Shown here: one piece after another, positions 1-5,424 of the stretch
Layout of the letters: every line of letters starts with the position of its first letter
How positions within the stretch are numbered: position 1 is the first letter of the stretch
Source of the DNA: Kiritimatiellia bacterium
Lineage (GTDB): Bacteria; Verrucomicrobiota; Kiritimatiellia; RFP12; UBA1067
Assembly (NCBI GenBank): GCA_017959645.1
Contig: JAGDAE010000007.1
Span: 1-5,449 of the forward strand
Direction: 5' to 3'
Length of the DNA stretch: 5,449 bases
Program-made: the position numbers and the translations under genes
The notes under the pieces: generated by a model
Told to the model about the DNA's origin: nothing
What the model saw: the letters and a program-made list of their open reading frames with translations, nothing else
Database searches by the model: none

Positions 1-276
1 ATGGAGCCGCAAAACCAGGATGCGCTCGTTCCGTTTCTGCGGCGGATGCGCGAACGTTTCGGAGCCGGGAAGACGCTCTGGACCTACACCGGTTGCGTAT
101 ACGAACGCGATCTGCTGTCTCCGTCGCGCTGGCGCACCGGGGTGACGGACGAATTTCTGTCGATGACCGACGTCCTGGTGGACGGTCCGTTTGTGGAGGA
201 GCTCAAGGATATTTCGCTCCGCTTCCGCGGTTCGTCCAACCAGCGCATCATCGACCTCGGATCCCGTCGCGGCTAG
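1..276 (+). CDS. nrdG: Anaerobic ribonucleotide reductase activating protein, C-terminal part (5' truncated)
   Basis: NrdG is a cytoplasmic radical-SAM enzyme that uses a 4Fe-4S cluster and S-adenosylmethionine to place the glycyl radical on NrdD, the class III (oxygen-sensitive) ribonucleoside-triphosphate reductase. Seen here: about 91 residues of the C-terminal half. They include EPQNQDALVPFLRRMR (the stretch that normally follows the GGEP motif), LWTYTGCVYE (family LW-x-YTGY), VLVDGPFVEELKD, and the near-invariant ending LRFRGSSNQRIIDL. The CxxxCxxC cluster motif and the GGEP motif lie upstream of the window, so the methionine at base 1 is probably internal and not the start; full NrdG proteins are about 150-200 residues. 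The family TGY is TGC here, a minor change. The stop is TAG at 274-276. nrdD is normally adjacent and would be expected upstream. No hairpin terminator is visible after the stop. Identification is confident from the RGSSNQR and VLVDGPF motifs. Confidence 0.93.
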   Translation: MEPQNQDALVPFLRRMRERFGAGKTLWTYTGCVYERDLLSPSRWRTGVTDEFLSMTDVLVDGPFVEELKDISLRFRGSSNQRIIDLGSRRG

Positions 277-303
277 CTTCGCCGGGAAAATCGCAGAAAA
301 CGC

Positions 304-333
304 TTGCAAAAAACGCCGGATTTTTGATAAAAT
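304..333 (+). promoter_or_regulatory. Sigma70-type promoter for the two-gene surface-protein operon
   Basis: TTGCAA at 304-309 (4 of 6 matches to TTGACA) and TAAAAT at 328-333 (5 of 6 matches to TATAAT) are separated by 18 bp. The block lies 28 bp after the nrdG stop and is clearly richer in A and T than the surrounding DNA. The predicted transcript start is near 340, giving a leader of about 30 nt that carries the Shine-Dalgarno at 351-358. The position suggests that the downstream pair is transcribed independently of nrdG. The assignment is from sequence pattern and context only. Confidence 0.65.
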
Positions 334-350
334 CTCGTCTTGAAACAATC

Positions 351-358
351 AAGGAAGG
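351..358 (+). promoter_or_regulatory. Ribosome binding site that fixes the start of the 540-residue protein
   Basis: AAGGAAGG is followed by a 10-nt gap and the ATG at 369. The same reading frame stays open upstream as far as base 93, where it overlaps nrdG out of frame. This Shine-Dalgarno, together with the signal peptide beginning exactly at 369, shows that the upstream extension is not translated. Confidence 0.8.
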
Positions 359-368
359 ATGCAAACAT

Positions 369-1991
369 ATGCGCAGATTGGTTTTCGCCGCGATTTTCGG
401 TCTGGCGTCGTGCCTCGTGCGTGGCGCAGACACGACGCGGGTGTTCAGTTCTCCGGGGGCGTACGGTTTCATTCCCAGACACGATGGCATCTATCTGCTT
501 GAAGTATCCAATCCGACCGGCGCGGATGTCTCCGTCGAGGCCAAAGGTTGCGTACAATACGCGGGCGACGGCTCCGTGACGCTCGGATTCTGGCTGAAGA
601 GCGGCGAAACCGTGTCGGTCTCTTCGCAAGGCTCGGCGAGTTTCGCGTTCAGCGACGAGGCCGAGGTTTCCGGCGAGCCGGTATCTTTGAACGCGATCTA
701 CGCGGAAGCTCTCGCGGGCGATCCGGCGAAAGTGTTCCCAGTTTCGGCTGCCGGAAGCGTGACGATGCTTTCCGGCGTCGCCTATACCGACGGCAATGCG
801 AGCATCGACTGGACTTCGTCGGGCGGCGAGCCGGCATATTATTTCACCGACCGGTTCGACGTCGATTCGATCGGATGTCTCGGCTGCAATTACGTGTCGT
901 CGTCCGGCAGCAACCATCCGTGGTGTCTCGTGAGCACCAATTTCACATATTCCGCAGTCGATACCAACTACCTCAACGTGCCGCTGATGCCGGGCGAGAT
1001 TCTGTTGCATCCATCCGGAGACGGCGGCTATATCGAGCAGTACTTGAGAATCACCGCCCCCTCGGACGGTGTCTACCGCGTGGTCGGGATATTCCGCGAC
1101 CTTTACGACGGCGGCGCCGCGATGACCGACGGCGTGACCGCGTCTGTAAGGATTAGGCGCGCGGGCGACGCGTGTACTTGTAGCATCGCCGAGAAAGATG
1201 TATGCGCCGAGACCGGAAATCGCGCCAAAGTTCTCGTCATCAGGAATCTGAAGCTGAAAGCCGGCGCGCCGGTCGCTTTCTTCATCGACAGGAACACGAT
1301 CTGCGACGGCGATTCGACCGGGCTTTTCGCGTATCTGTTCCCTGAAAGCGACGTGCCGGGCGATGAACTCTTGAATATCGATATCGACGGACACAACGGA
1401 ATGGGATCGGATCCTACGACTTATTCCGGAGCGGGGGCGATTCCTTGCGAGGGAACATTCTGGAACGGAATTTACGGAGTCGGACACAACCATGGCGCCG
1501 TTCCGACCGATTATTGCATAGGCGCGGAAAATCTTGTCGCCGCCGACGGCGAAACGGTGACCGGCGTGTCGGTCTCGATAACCAATCTGTCGTCGACCAT
1601 CAATTTCGACGGCAACGCCAACGGCGGATACTACGCGCTGTTGAGCGACTATATCTTCAGCTACGCCGGGGACGGCGTGAACAGGGTTACGATAGGTTCG
1701 CTTCTGCCGAACACTCCCTACGATATTGTCTTGTATATCGATTCCCGCTGGTGGTATCTGGCGTATTTCAATGTCGACGGCCGTCTTGTCAGATCGATCC
1801 ACGACGGAGGAGGCGTGTTCCACACCGACGGCAACAACGATTATGTCATGCGCTGCGGGGTGATGTCGGACGCTGAAGGAAAAATAGTTTTCGACATGCT
1901 GGACCAGAGCAATCCGTGCATTTTCTCGGGTTTCCAGATACGCGGCAAGTTCTTCGCCGAGAAGCCGGGACTTGTCATCATCGCCAGATAG
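369..1991 (+). CDS. Exported cysteine-rich beta-sandwich surface protein, function unknown
   Basis: Predicted 540 residues, probably secreted or anchored in an outer membrane. Residues 1-20 are an export signal: MRR, a hydrophobic LVFAAIFG core, then LASC, which fits a lipobox, so Cys15 could be lipidated. A signal peptidase I site near RGA/D is less convincing because Arg sits at -3. Three regions follow. Residues 21-100 are beta-rich. Residues 120-330 resemble the jelly-roll modules of PVC and planctomycete surface proteins (GGYIEQYLRITAPSDGVYRV, then a D-x-x-T/S-G-L ending seen as DGDSTGL). Residues 334-526 resemble a malectin or galactose-binding-like module (LLNIDIDG, YSGAGA, FWNG, YYALLSDYIF, LPNTPYDIVLYI, IFSGFQI). 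No catalytic motif was recognised; carbohydrate binding or matrix assembly is inferred only. There are 13 cysteines, including CLGC at 170-173 and CTC at 269-271, suggesting disulfides. The protein ends KPGLVIIAR, like the tail of the next gene. It is first in an operon, with 27 bp to the next start. The coding frame contains no TTA, CTA or TCA codon. Confidence 0.88.
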   Translation: MRRLVFAAIFGLASCLVRGADTTRVFSSPGAYGFIPRHDGIYLLEVSNPTGADVSVEAKGCVQYAGDGSVTLGFWLKSGETVSVSSQGSASFAFSDEAEVSGEPVSLNAIYAEALAGDPAKVFPVSAAGSVTMLSGVAYTDGNASIDWTSSGGEPAYYFTDRFDVDSIGCLGCNYVSSSGSNHPWCLVSTNFTYSAVDTNYLNVPLMPGEILLHPSGDGGYIEQYLRITAPSDGVYRVVGIFRDLYDGGAAMTDGVTASVRIRRAGDACTCSIAEKDVCAETGNRAKVLVIRNLKLKAGAPVAFFIDRNTICDGDSTGLFAYLFPESDVPGDELLNIDIDGHNGMGSDPTTYSGAGAIPCEGTFWNGIYGVGHNHGAVPTDYCIGAENLVAADGETVTGVSVSITNLSSTINFDGNANGGYYALLSDYIFSYAGDGVNRVTIGSLLPNTPYDIVLYIDSRWWYLAYFNVDGRLVRSIHDGGGVFHTDGNNDYVMRCGVMSDAEGKIVFDMLDQSNPCIFSGFQIRGKFFAEKPGLVIIAR

Positions 1992-2003
1992 CCGTCTTGC
2001 AAG

Positions 2004-2009
2004 AAGGAG
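2004..2009 (+). promoter_or_regulatory. Ribosome binding site for the 1030-residue LamG-repeat protein
   Basis: AAGGAG is followed by 9 nt and the ATG at 2019. It lies in the 27-bp gap between the two surface-protein genes. The gap has no room for a separate promoter or a terminator, which supports co-transcription with independent translation initiation. Confidence 0.8.
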
Positions 2010-2018
2010 AAGACATCC

Positions 2019-5000
2019 ATGAAAAAACGTTGTGCGCTCGCTCTGTTGCCGGTGCTTTCGTGTTCGCTGCTGCACGCTGCCATAGATGCCGGCTGGATTG
2101 CCCGTGCCGTCGATGATGACGAGCGGCAGAGTCCGGTCGCGGTGCCGGTGTCGGCGGGGCAGACCAACACCATGCGCCAGCTTTCGCTCAGAACCGACAC
2201 GACCAGGATTTCGGTGGTCAAGAGCGGCGAGGGGATGCTCGAGATCGGCGGCGTCGCGCTGCTCGACTACTATGGCTACACCAGGCCTGCCGGCGGTTCG
2301 TTCGACGTGACCGTAAGCGGCGGGGGCTTCGGCGTTCTGCCCGCCGTGTCGCCGGCCGGCGGGGGTTTCGACGCTGCGGCGTACATCCACGTCGACGCGA
2401 GCGCAGAGGGTGCGTTCGACTCGTATGTCGAAGGCGGCGTCGAATACGTCAGGACCTGGCGCGATTTGAGAGGTGAAAACGCCCATTCCGTCGCCGGCGG
2501 CTACGACGCCGGCAAGCCCACTAAGTTCCCGGCGCTTGTCGAAAGCGCCGCCTTGGGCGGCAGAAAGGTCGTCGATCTGGGCGTCTACGCCGAAGGCGCG
2601 AACATCAGCGAAAGCACCGGCACGAGCTATCTCGTCTTCGACGGGTTCAACGTCCGCGAGGGCTTTTTCGTGATGCGCCAGAAGGAGGCGGGCGCGAACG
2701 GCGCCCAGCCGTTCTTTCTCGGCGTGTCGTCCGATAGCTATCCGTTCCACCGCGGGGACGACGGATGGCGCATATTGAGCGGACAAAACGCCGCCGAGCA
2801 CGCAAGAGGCGGCGTCTGGCACGTCGACGGTTGCAGGGTGTCGCCGACCGAATTCATGCTCGACAACGGTTTCCATCTCGTTTCGTTCGCGCTCGACGAG
2901 GGAATCTACGTCAACGACATCGGCTGGGACCGTACATACCGTTGCGGCGGACTCGAAATCGCCGAAGTCGTCCTTTTCGCGACCGAGCTCGATCCTTCCG
3001 TGCGCCGCTCGATCGAGGTCGCGTTGATGGAGAAGTGGCTTCCGTCGCTCGCGCATCCGTCGGCCGCAACGCCGATGCAGATAGCGAACTATTCCGGCTC
3101 CGTTCTGGATGCCGGCCGCGACGTCGAGATCGGCAATCTGAACGCCGGCGGGGCGGTTTTCGTGAAGTCGGGCGCGGGCGAGGTGTCGGTCGATTCCTTC
3201 GCCTCCCTCGCCGGAGTGGACATCCGCGAAGGAACGATGGATTTTCCGTCCGGCGTCGACGGCATACTCAAGGGTGCGTTCTTCCATATCGATCCGTCCG
3301 TCGCCTCGTCGCTCGTCTTCGACTCTACCGGCAATGTCTGCAGGGTTGACAGCCTTGTCGGCGACGGCAACTATGCGAGCAATACCTACAATGCCCAAAG
3401 CGGCGCGGAGCTCGAATCGATCTCCGTCGGCGGCAGAGATCTCAAGTTGCTCGATTTCGGCCCCTATTATTCGTGTACCAACGGCATGTTCACCAACAAC
3501 GCTCCGGTCGAGGCGCTCGCGCCGGCCGGCGTAAGCGCGATGGACTGGCGCTCGGGCACGGACGGACTCAAGAGCTTCTTCATCGTCGTCGAGGAGAACG
3601 AAATCCATCCGCAAGCGCCTGAGAACGCGATCAAAGACCAGTATCTTCTCGGCTACGTCGGCGGACCCGATTTCGACCGCTCGTCGAGATTCTTGATGAG
3701 TCCGGACAATGCTTCGGTCTACGCCTCGGCTCTCAAATCGGTGAAATGGAAGCTCGACGGCCTCCCTGTCTCCTCCGAAAGAACCGTCATGCCCGCTGGT
3801 CTGCACGTGATTTCGTGCGTGATACCGGACGGACAGTCTCCGGTAAGGGCCAACCGCTTCGCGCAAGACCAGGGCAACCGCATCGGCGGACTCAAATACG
3901 GCGAAGTCGTCGTCTTCAACCGTTCGCTTTCCGCCGAAGAGGAAGATGCTGTCAACGCGTATCTGATCGGCAAGTGGCTCGGCGGCGAGAGCTATTCGGT
4001 CGAAATGCTCTTGGATACCGCCGATTTGCATCTCGACCCGTCGAATGCGGATACGCTCGAGCATTACGTGGACGGAGGCGGCGTCACCAACATGAACGAA
4101 GTCGTCGCCATCCGAGACACAAGATCGTATCGTCAGGTCGTCGCTTCGCTTACCCCCCACTCACGCGCCAACGCCACTCTGGTCGCGGCCGCTCCGTCCG
4201 GACTCGACATGCTCGATTTTGGCGTCTACGACGAAGTCGCTATCCGGCGTGCCGACAACAGCTGCGGCATGGTGTGGAGCGATTTCGAGTGGGGTGTCAA
4301 GACCGTGTTTCTCGTGATCTCGAAAACAAGCGTTCCCGGCGACGCCTACGCGAACGAAGAGTTCGTCCTCGGCGGGCGCTACGGAACCAACAACTACGAT
4401 TTCCACTCCGATTCGTCCCACTATCTCGCGTCATGGGCCAGCGGCGCGGTGCAAGGCGCGCAATGGGAAGTCGACGGCGTTCGCGTCTCGCCTACTGTAG
4501 ACGCATGGGCGAAAGACACCGTCGAGGTCGTCTCGATCCGTTCTGGCGGCTTCATGTACGCCTCGCAGCTCGGACAAGACCGCGATGCGCGTATCGGCGG
4601 CGTCAGATACGGCGAAGTTCTGCTCTTCGCCGACGCTCTCGGCGATGCCGACTGCGCGAAAATCCGCAACTATCTGATGGAGAAATGGCTCGGCAGACAG
4701 GGCGGAGAAATTCCGTCCGAAGAGAGCCAGGCCGCAGTATCGGTCATGTCCAGCATGTCGTTCGGCCAAGGTGCTGGACTGTCTTTCGGCGGCAATCTCG
4801 AGATAGCCGACGGCGGCCAGATCTCGATCGAGCTGCCGGCGAGAAACTCCGCCATCGCCGATGTGGGCGGAATCTTCCGCTTCGGAACCGGGGTTGCAGT
4901 CGCGATAACCGTCGCTCCTGGCGGACGCGTGCAGGCGGGAACATATCCTTTGCTGTCGGCCGCGTCCTTCGAAGATGCCGAAAACTTCACGGGATGGACA

Positions 5001-5111
5001 CTCGACGATTCCGCGCTCGTGGAGAAGGGGCTTGGCGCCGCGATTTCGTCCGGCTCCGGACAAATCAATCTCGTCGTCCGCTCGCGCGGCATGGTGATAA
5101 TAGTCAAATAG
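2019..5111 (+). CDS. Large exported protein with three LamG-like repeats and autotransporter-like beta segments
   Basis: 1030 residues. The start is supported by AAGGAG 9 nt upstream and by a signal peptide (MKKRCALALLPVLSCSLLHA), with likely signal peptidase I cleavage after Ala20; VLSC is a poor lipobox. Residues 60-80 and 379-409 resemble autotransporter-associated beta-strand segments (VVKSGEGMLEI, VFVKSGAGEVSV, DIREGTMDF). Three concanavalin/LamG-like repeats lie at about 121-343, 420-656 and 668-893. Each opens with HxD(A/P)S, carries a W-x-(V/L)-DG motif, and closes with a GG-x-x-x-(A/G)EV-x-x-F strand and YL/AL-(M/I)-(E/G)KWL. Residues 904-1020 form a beta-rich C-terminal region typical of passenger domains, but no 12-strand outer-membrane barrel follows. 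The last residues, RGMVIIVK, match the tail pattern of the preceding gene. Family knowledge suggests glycan binding or adhesion at the cell surface; the substrate is unknown and no enzyme motif was seen. It is the second gene of the operon. TTA, CTA and TCA codons are absent from the start to 4160. Confidence 0.88.
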   Translation: MKKRCALALLPVLSCSLLHAAIDAGWIARAVDDDERQSPVAVPVSAGQTNTMRQLSLRTDTTRISVVKSGEGMLEIGGVALLDYYGYTRPAGGSFDVTVSGGGFGVLPAVSPAGGGFDAAAYIHVDASAEGAFDSYVEGGVEYVRTWRDLRGENAHSVAGGYDAGKPTKFPALVESAALGGRKVVDLGVYAEGANISESTGTSYLVFDGFNVREGFFVMRQKEAGANGAQPFFLGVSSDSYPFHRGDDGWRILSGQNAAEHARGGVWHVDGCRVSPTEFMLDNGFHLVSFALDEGIYVNDIGWDRTYRCGGLEIAEVVLFATELDPSVRRSIEVALMEKWLPSLAHPSAATPMQIANYSGSVLDAGRDVEIGNLNAGGAVFVKSGAGEVSVDSFASLAGVDIREGTMDFPSGVDGILKGAFFHIDPSVASSLVFDSTGNVCRVDSLVGDGNYASNTYNAQSGAELESISVGGRDLKLLDFGPYYSCTNGMFTNNAPVEALAPAGVSAMDWRSGTDGLKSFFIVVEENEIHPQAPENAIKDQYLLGYVGGPDFDRSSRFLMSPDNASVYASALKSVKWKLDGLPVSSERTVMPAGLHVISCVIPDGQSPVRANRFAQDQGNRIGGLKYGEVVVFNRSLSAEEEDAVNAYLIGKWLGGESYSVEMLLDTADLHLDPSNADTLEHYVDGGGVTNMNEVVAIRDTRSYRQVVASLTPHSRANATLVAAAPSGLDMLDFGVYDEVAIRRADNSCGMVWSDFEWGVKTVFLVISKTSVPGDAYANEEFVLGGRYGTNNYDFHSDSSHYLASWASGAVQGAQWEVDGVRVSPTVDAWAKDTVEVVSIRSGGFMYASQLGQDRDARIGGVRYGEVLLFADALGDADCAKIRNYLMEKWLGRQGGEIPSEESQAAVSVMSSMSFGQGAGLSFGGNLEIADGGQISIELPARNSAIADVGGIFRFGTGVAVAITVAPGGRVQAGTYPLLSAASFEDAENFTGWTLDDSALVEKGLGAAISSGSGQINLVVRSRGMVIIVK
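2379..3047 (+). repeat. LamG-like protein repeat 1 (residues about 121-343)
   Basis: It begins AYIHVDAS, has VWHVDGCRVSPT in the middle, and ends with CGGLEIAEVVLF followed by MEKWLPS. It is the most divergent copy in its closing strand, where copies 2 and 3 read IGG-(L/V)-(K/R)-YGEV. Boundaries are approximate and come from aligning the three copies by eye. Confidence 0.75.
3276..3986 (+). repeat. LamG-like protein repeat 2 (residues about 420-656)
   Basis: It begins FFHIDPS, contains LKLLDFGPY and VKWKLDGLPVSS, and closes with RIGGLKYGEVVVF and IGKWLGG. It shares the QDxxxRIGG closing block with copy 3. Boundaries are approximate. Confidence 0.75.
4020..4697 (+). repeat. LamG-like protein repeat 3 (residues about 668-893)
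   Basis: It begins ADLHLDPS, contains LDMLDFGVY and AQWEVDGVRVSPT, and closes with RIGGVRYGEVLLF and MEKWLGR. It shares its middle (VDG-x-RVSPT) and its final MEKWL with copy 1, but its closing strand with copy 2. Boundaries are approximate. Confidence 0.75.
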
Positions 5112-5156
5112 CCGTCGTCCATGCCGTCGCGCTTGACAGTGTTCGCCGGGATTGCC

Positions 5157-5259
5157 AAAAAAACATAAGGGGGGGTCGCTGAAACATAAGGGGGTAAGGG
5201 CGATTTTATATGGGCGCTTTCCCGATTTCATAGGGCGGTTTCCCGGTTTTATATAAGGG
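5157..5259 (+). repeat. Degenerate tandem repeat with 21-24 bp period (AT-rich stretch then G-run)
   Basis: Five units each consist of an A/T-rich stretch ending in CATA or TATA, followed at once by a run of three to seven G. The G-runs begin at 5169, 5190, 5212, 5233 and 5257, so the spacings are 21, 22, 21 and 24 bp, about two helical turns. Units 1 and 2 share AAACATAAGGGGG exactly (5161-5173 and 5182-5194). Units 3 and 4 share GATTT-(T/C)-ATA, GGGCG and TTTCCC. The block ends in TATATAAGGGCTTTTTG. An extra GGG at 5198-5200 falls between units 2 and 3. Function is unknown. Possible identities are an intergenic repeat family, a remnant of a mobile-element end, or an array of protein-binding sites. 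Confidence 0.75.
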
Positions 5260-5269
5260 CTTTTTGAGG

Positions 5270-5281
5270 TTTGCATGCAAA
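5270..5281. promoter_or_regulatory. 12-bp perfect palindrome, possible operator
   Basis: TTTGCATGCAAA reads the same on both strands. It lies just after the tandem repeat block and 11 bp before the larger inverted repeat. Its right edge overlaps the -35 position expected for the TATAAT at 5302-5307, which is where a regulator site would be placed. The regulator is unknown, and a 12-bp palindrome can also arise by chance. Confidence 0.35.
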
Positions 5282-5292
5282 GGGAGGTATTC

Positions 5293-5330
5293 CGCGAATA
5301 TTATAATTAGGTCTAAATGTAATATTCGCG
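5293..5330. promoter_or_regulatory. 11-bp perfect inverted repeat around a 16-bp AT-rich centre
   Basis: CGCGAATATTA at 5293-5303 is matched by TAATATTCGCG at 5320-5330, with no mismatch. The dyad is centred between 5311 and 5312, and symmetry continues partly into the centre (for example 5305/5318 and 5307-5309/5314-5316). As RNA it would make an 11-bp stem with a 16-nt loop, but no U-tract follows, so it is not a standard terminator. It encloses a TATAAT at 5302-5307, which favours an operator over a promoter. A site-specific recombination site is possible, but the arm and centre sizes do not match dif. Confidence 0.6.
5302..5307 (+). promoter_or_regulatory. Possible -10 element inside the dyad
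   Basis: This is a perfect TATAAT. The -35 position at 17-bp spacing (5279-5284) reads AAAGGG and is not recognisable, and there is no extended -10 TG. If it is a promoter, it would depend on an activator or be weak, with transcription starting near 5314 towards the possible gene at 5425. The AT-rich context makes a chance match plausible. Confidence 0.25.
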
Positions 5331-5424
5331 AATGGTCGGGCGATGAAAAGCGCGGATGCATTTTCGTGAGAAAGGAACAATGTGAAGGGTTTGTGTGCCG
5401 GCGATGCCGGACCAGGACCCTGTA

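Larger units (their letters stand above)
5112..5424. other. Structured 313-bp intergenic region
   Basis: I see no convincing gene here. Frames on both strands lack a good Shine-Dalgarno with a natural-looking protein. The region holds, in order: an isolated TTGACA (5133-5138) without a usable -10, a phased G-run repeat block (5157-5259), a 12-bp palindrome (5270-5281), an 11-bp inverted repeat (5293-5330), and a short leader before a possible ATG at 5425. Base composition changes abruptly from the GC-rich coding DNA to alternating G-runs and AT-rich stretches. No hairpin plus U-tract terminator for the upstream operon was found. Confidence 0.7.

Noticed and set aside
93..368. Upstream extension of the 540-residue protein to an ATG at 93
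   Set aside because: It overlaps nrdG in another frame, has no plausible protein sequence, and the Shine-Dalgarno and signal peptide both point to the ATG at 369.
273..4160. A 1295-codon open frame on the minus strand, antisense to both surface-protein genes
   Set aside because: It shares codon boundaries with the + strand genes and is open only because they never use TTA, CTA or TCA. The translation is Arg/His-rich with no domain, signal or membrane segment, and it begins with an internal GTG without a Shine-Dalgarno.
2019..5111. Classical type V autotransporter
   Set aside because: Passenger-like beta segments are present, but the C-terminus lacks an outer-membrane barrel with a terminal aromatic residue; the protein ends in RGMVIIVK.
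5133..5166. TTGACA at 5133-5138 as a promoter -35
   Set aside because: The expected -10 region (about 5155-5162) is CCAAAAAA and there is no TATAAT-like hexamer at 16-19 bp.
3746..5182. 478-codon open frame on the + strand overlapping the end of the LamG-repeat gene
   Set aside because: It is a very Arg-rich out-of-frame shadow of the GC-rich gene, with no domain or Shine-Dalgarno.
5157..5259. CRISPR-like array
   Set aside because: The period is only 21-24 bp, the units are degenerate, and there are no unique spacers of about 30 bp or adjacent cas genes.
5293..5330. dif-type Xer recombination site or intrinsic terminator
   Set aside because: dif has 11-bp arms around a 6-8 bp centre, whereas this centre is 16 bp. 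As an RNA hairpin it lacks the following U-tract needed for intrinsic termination.
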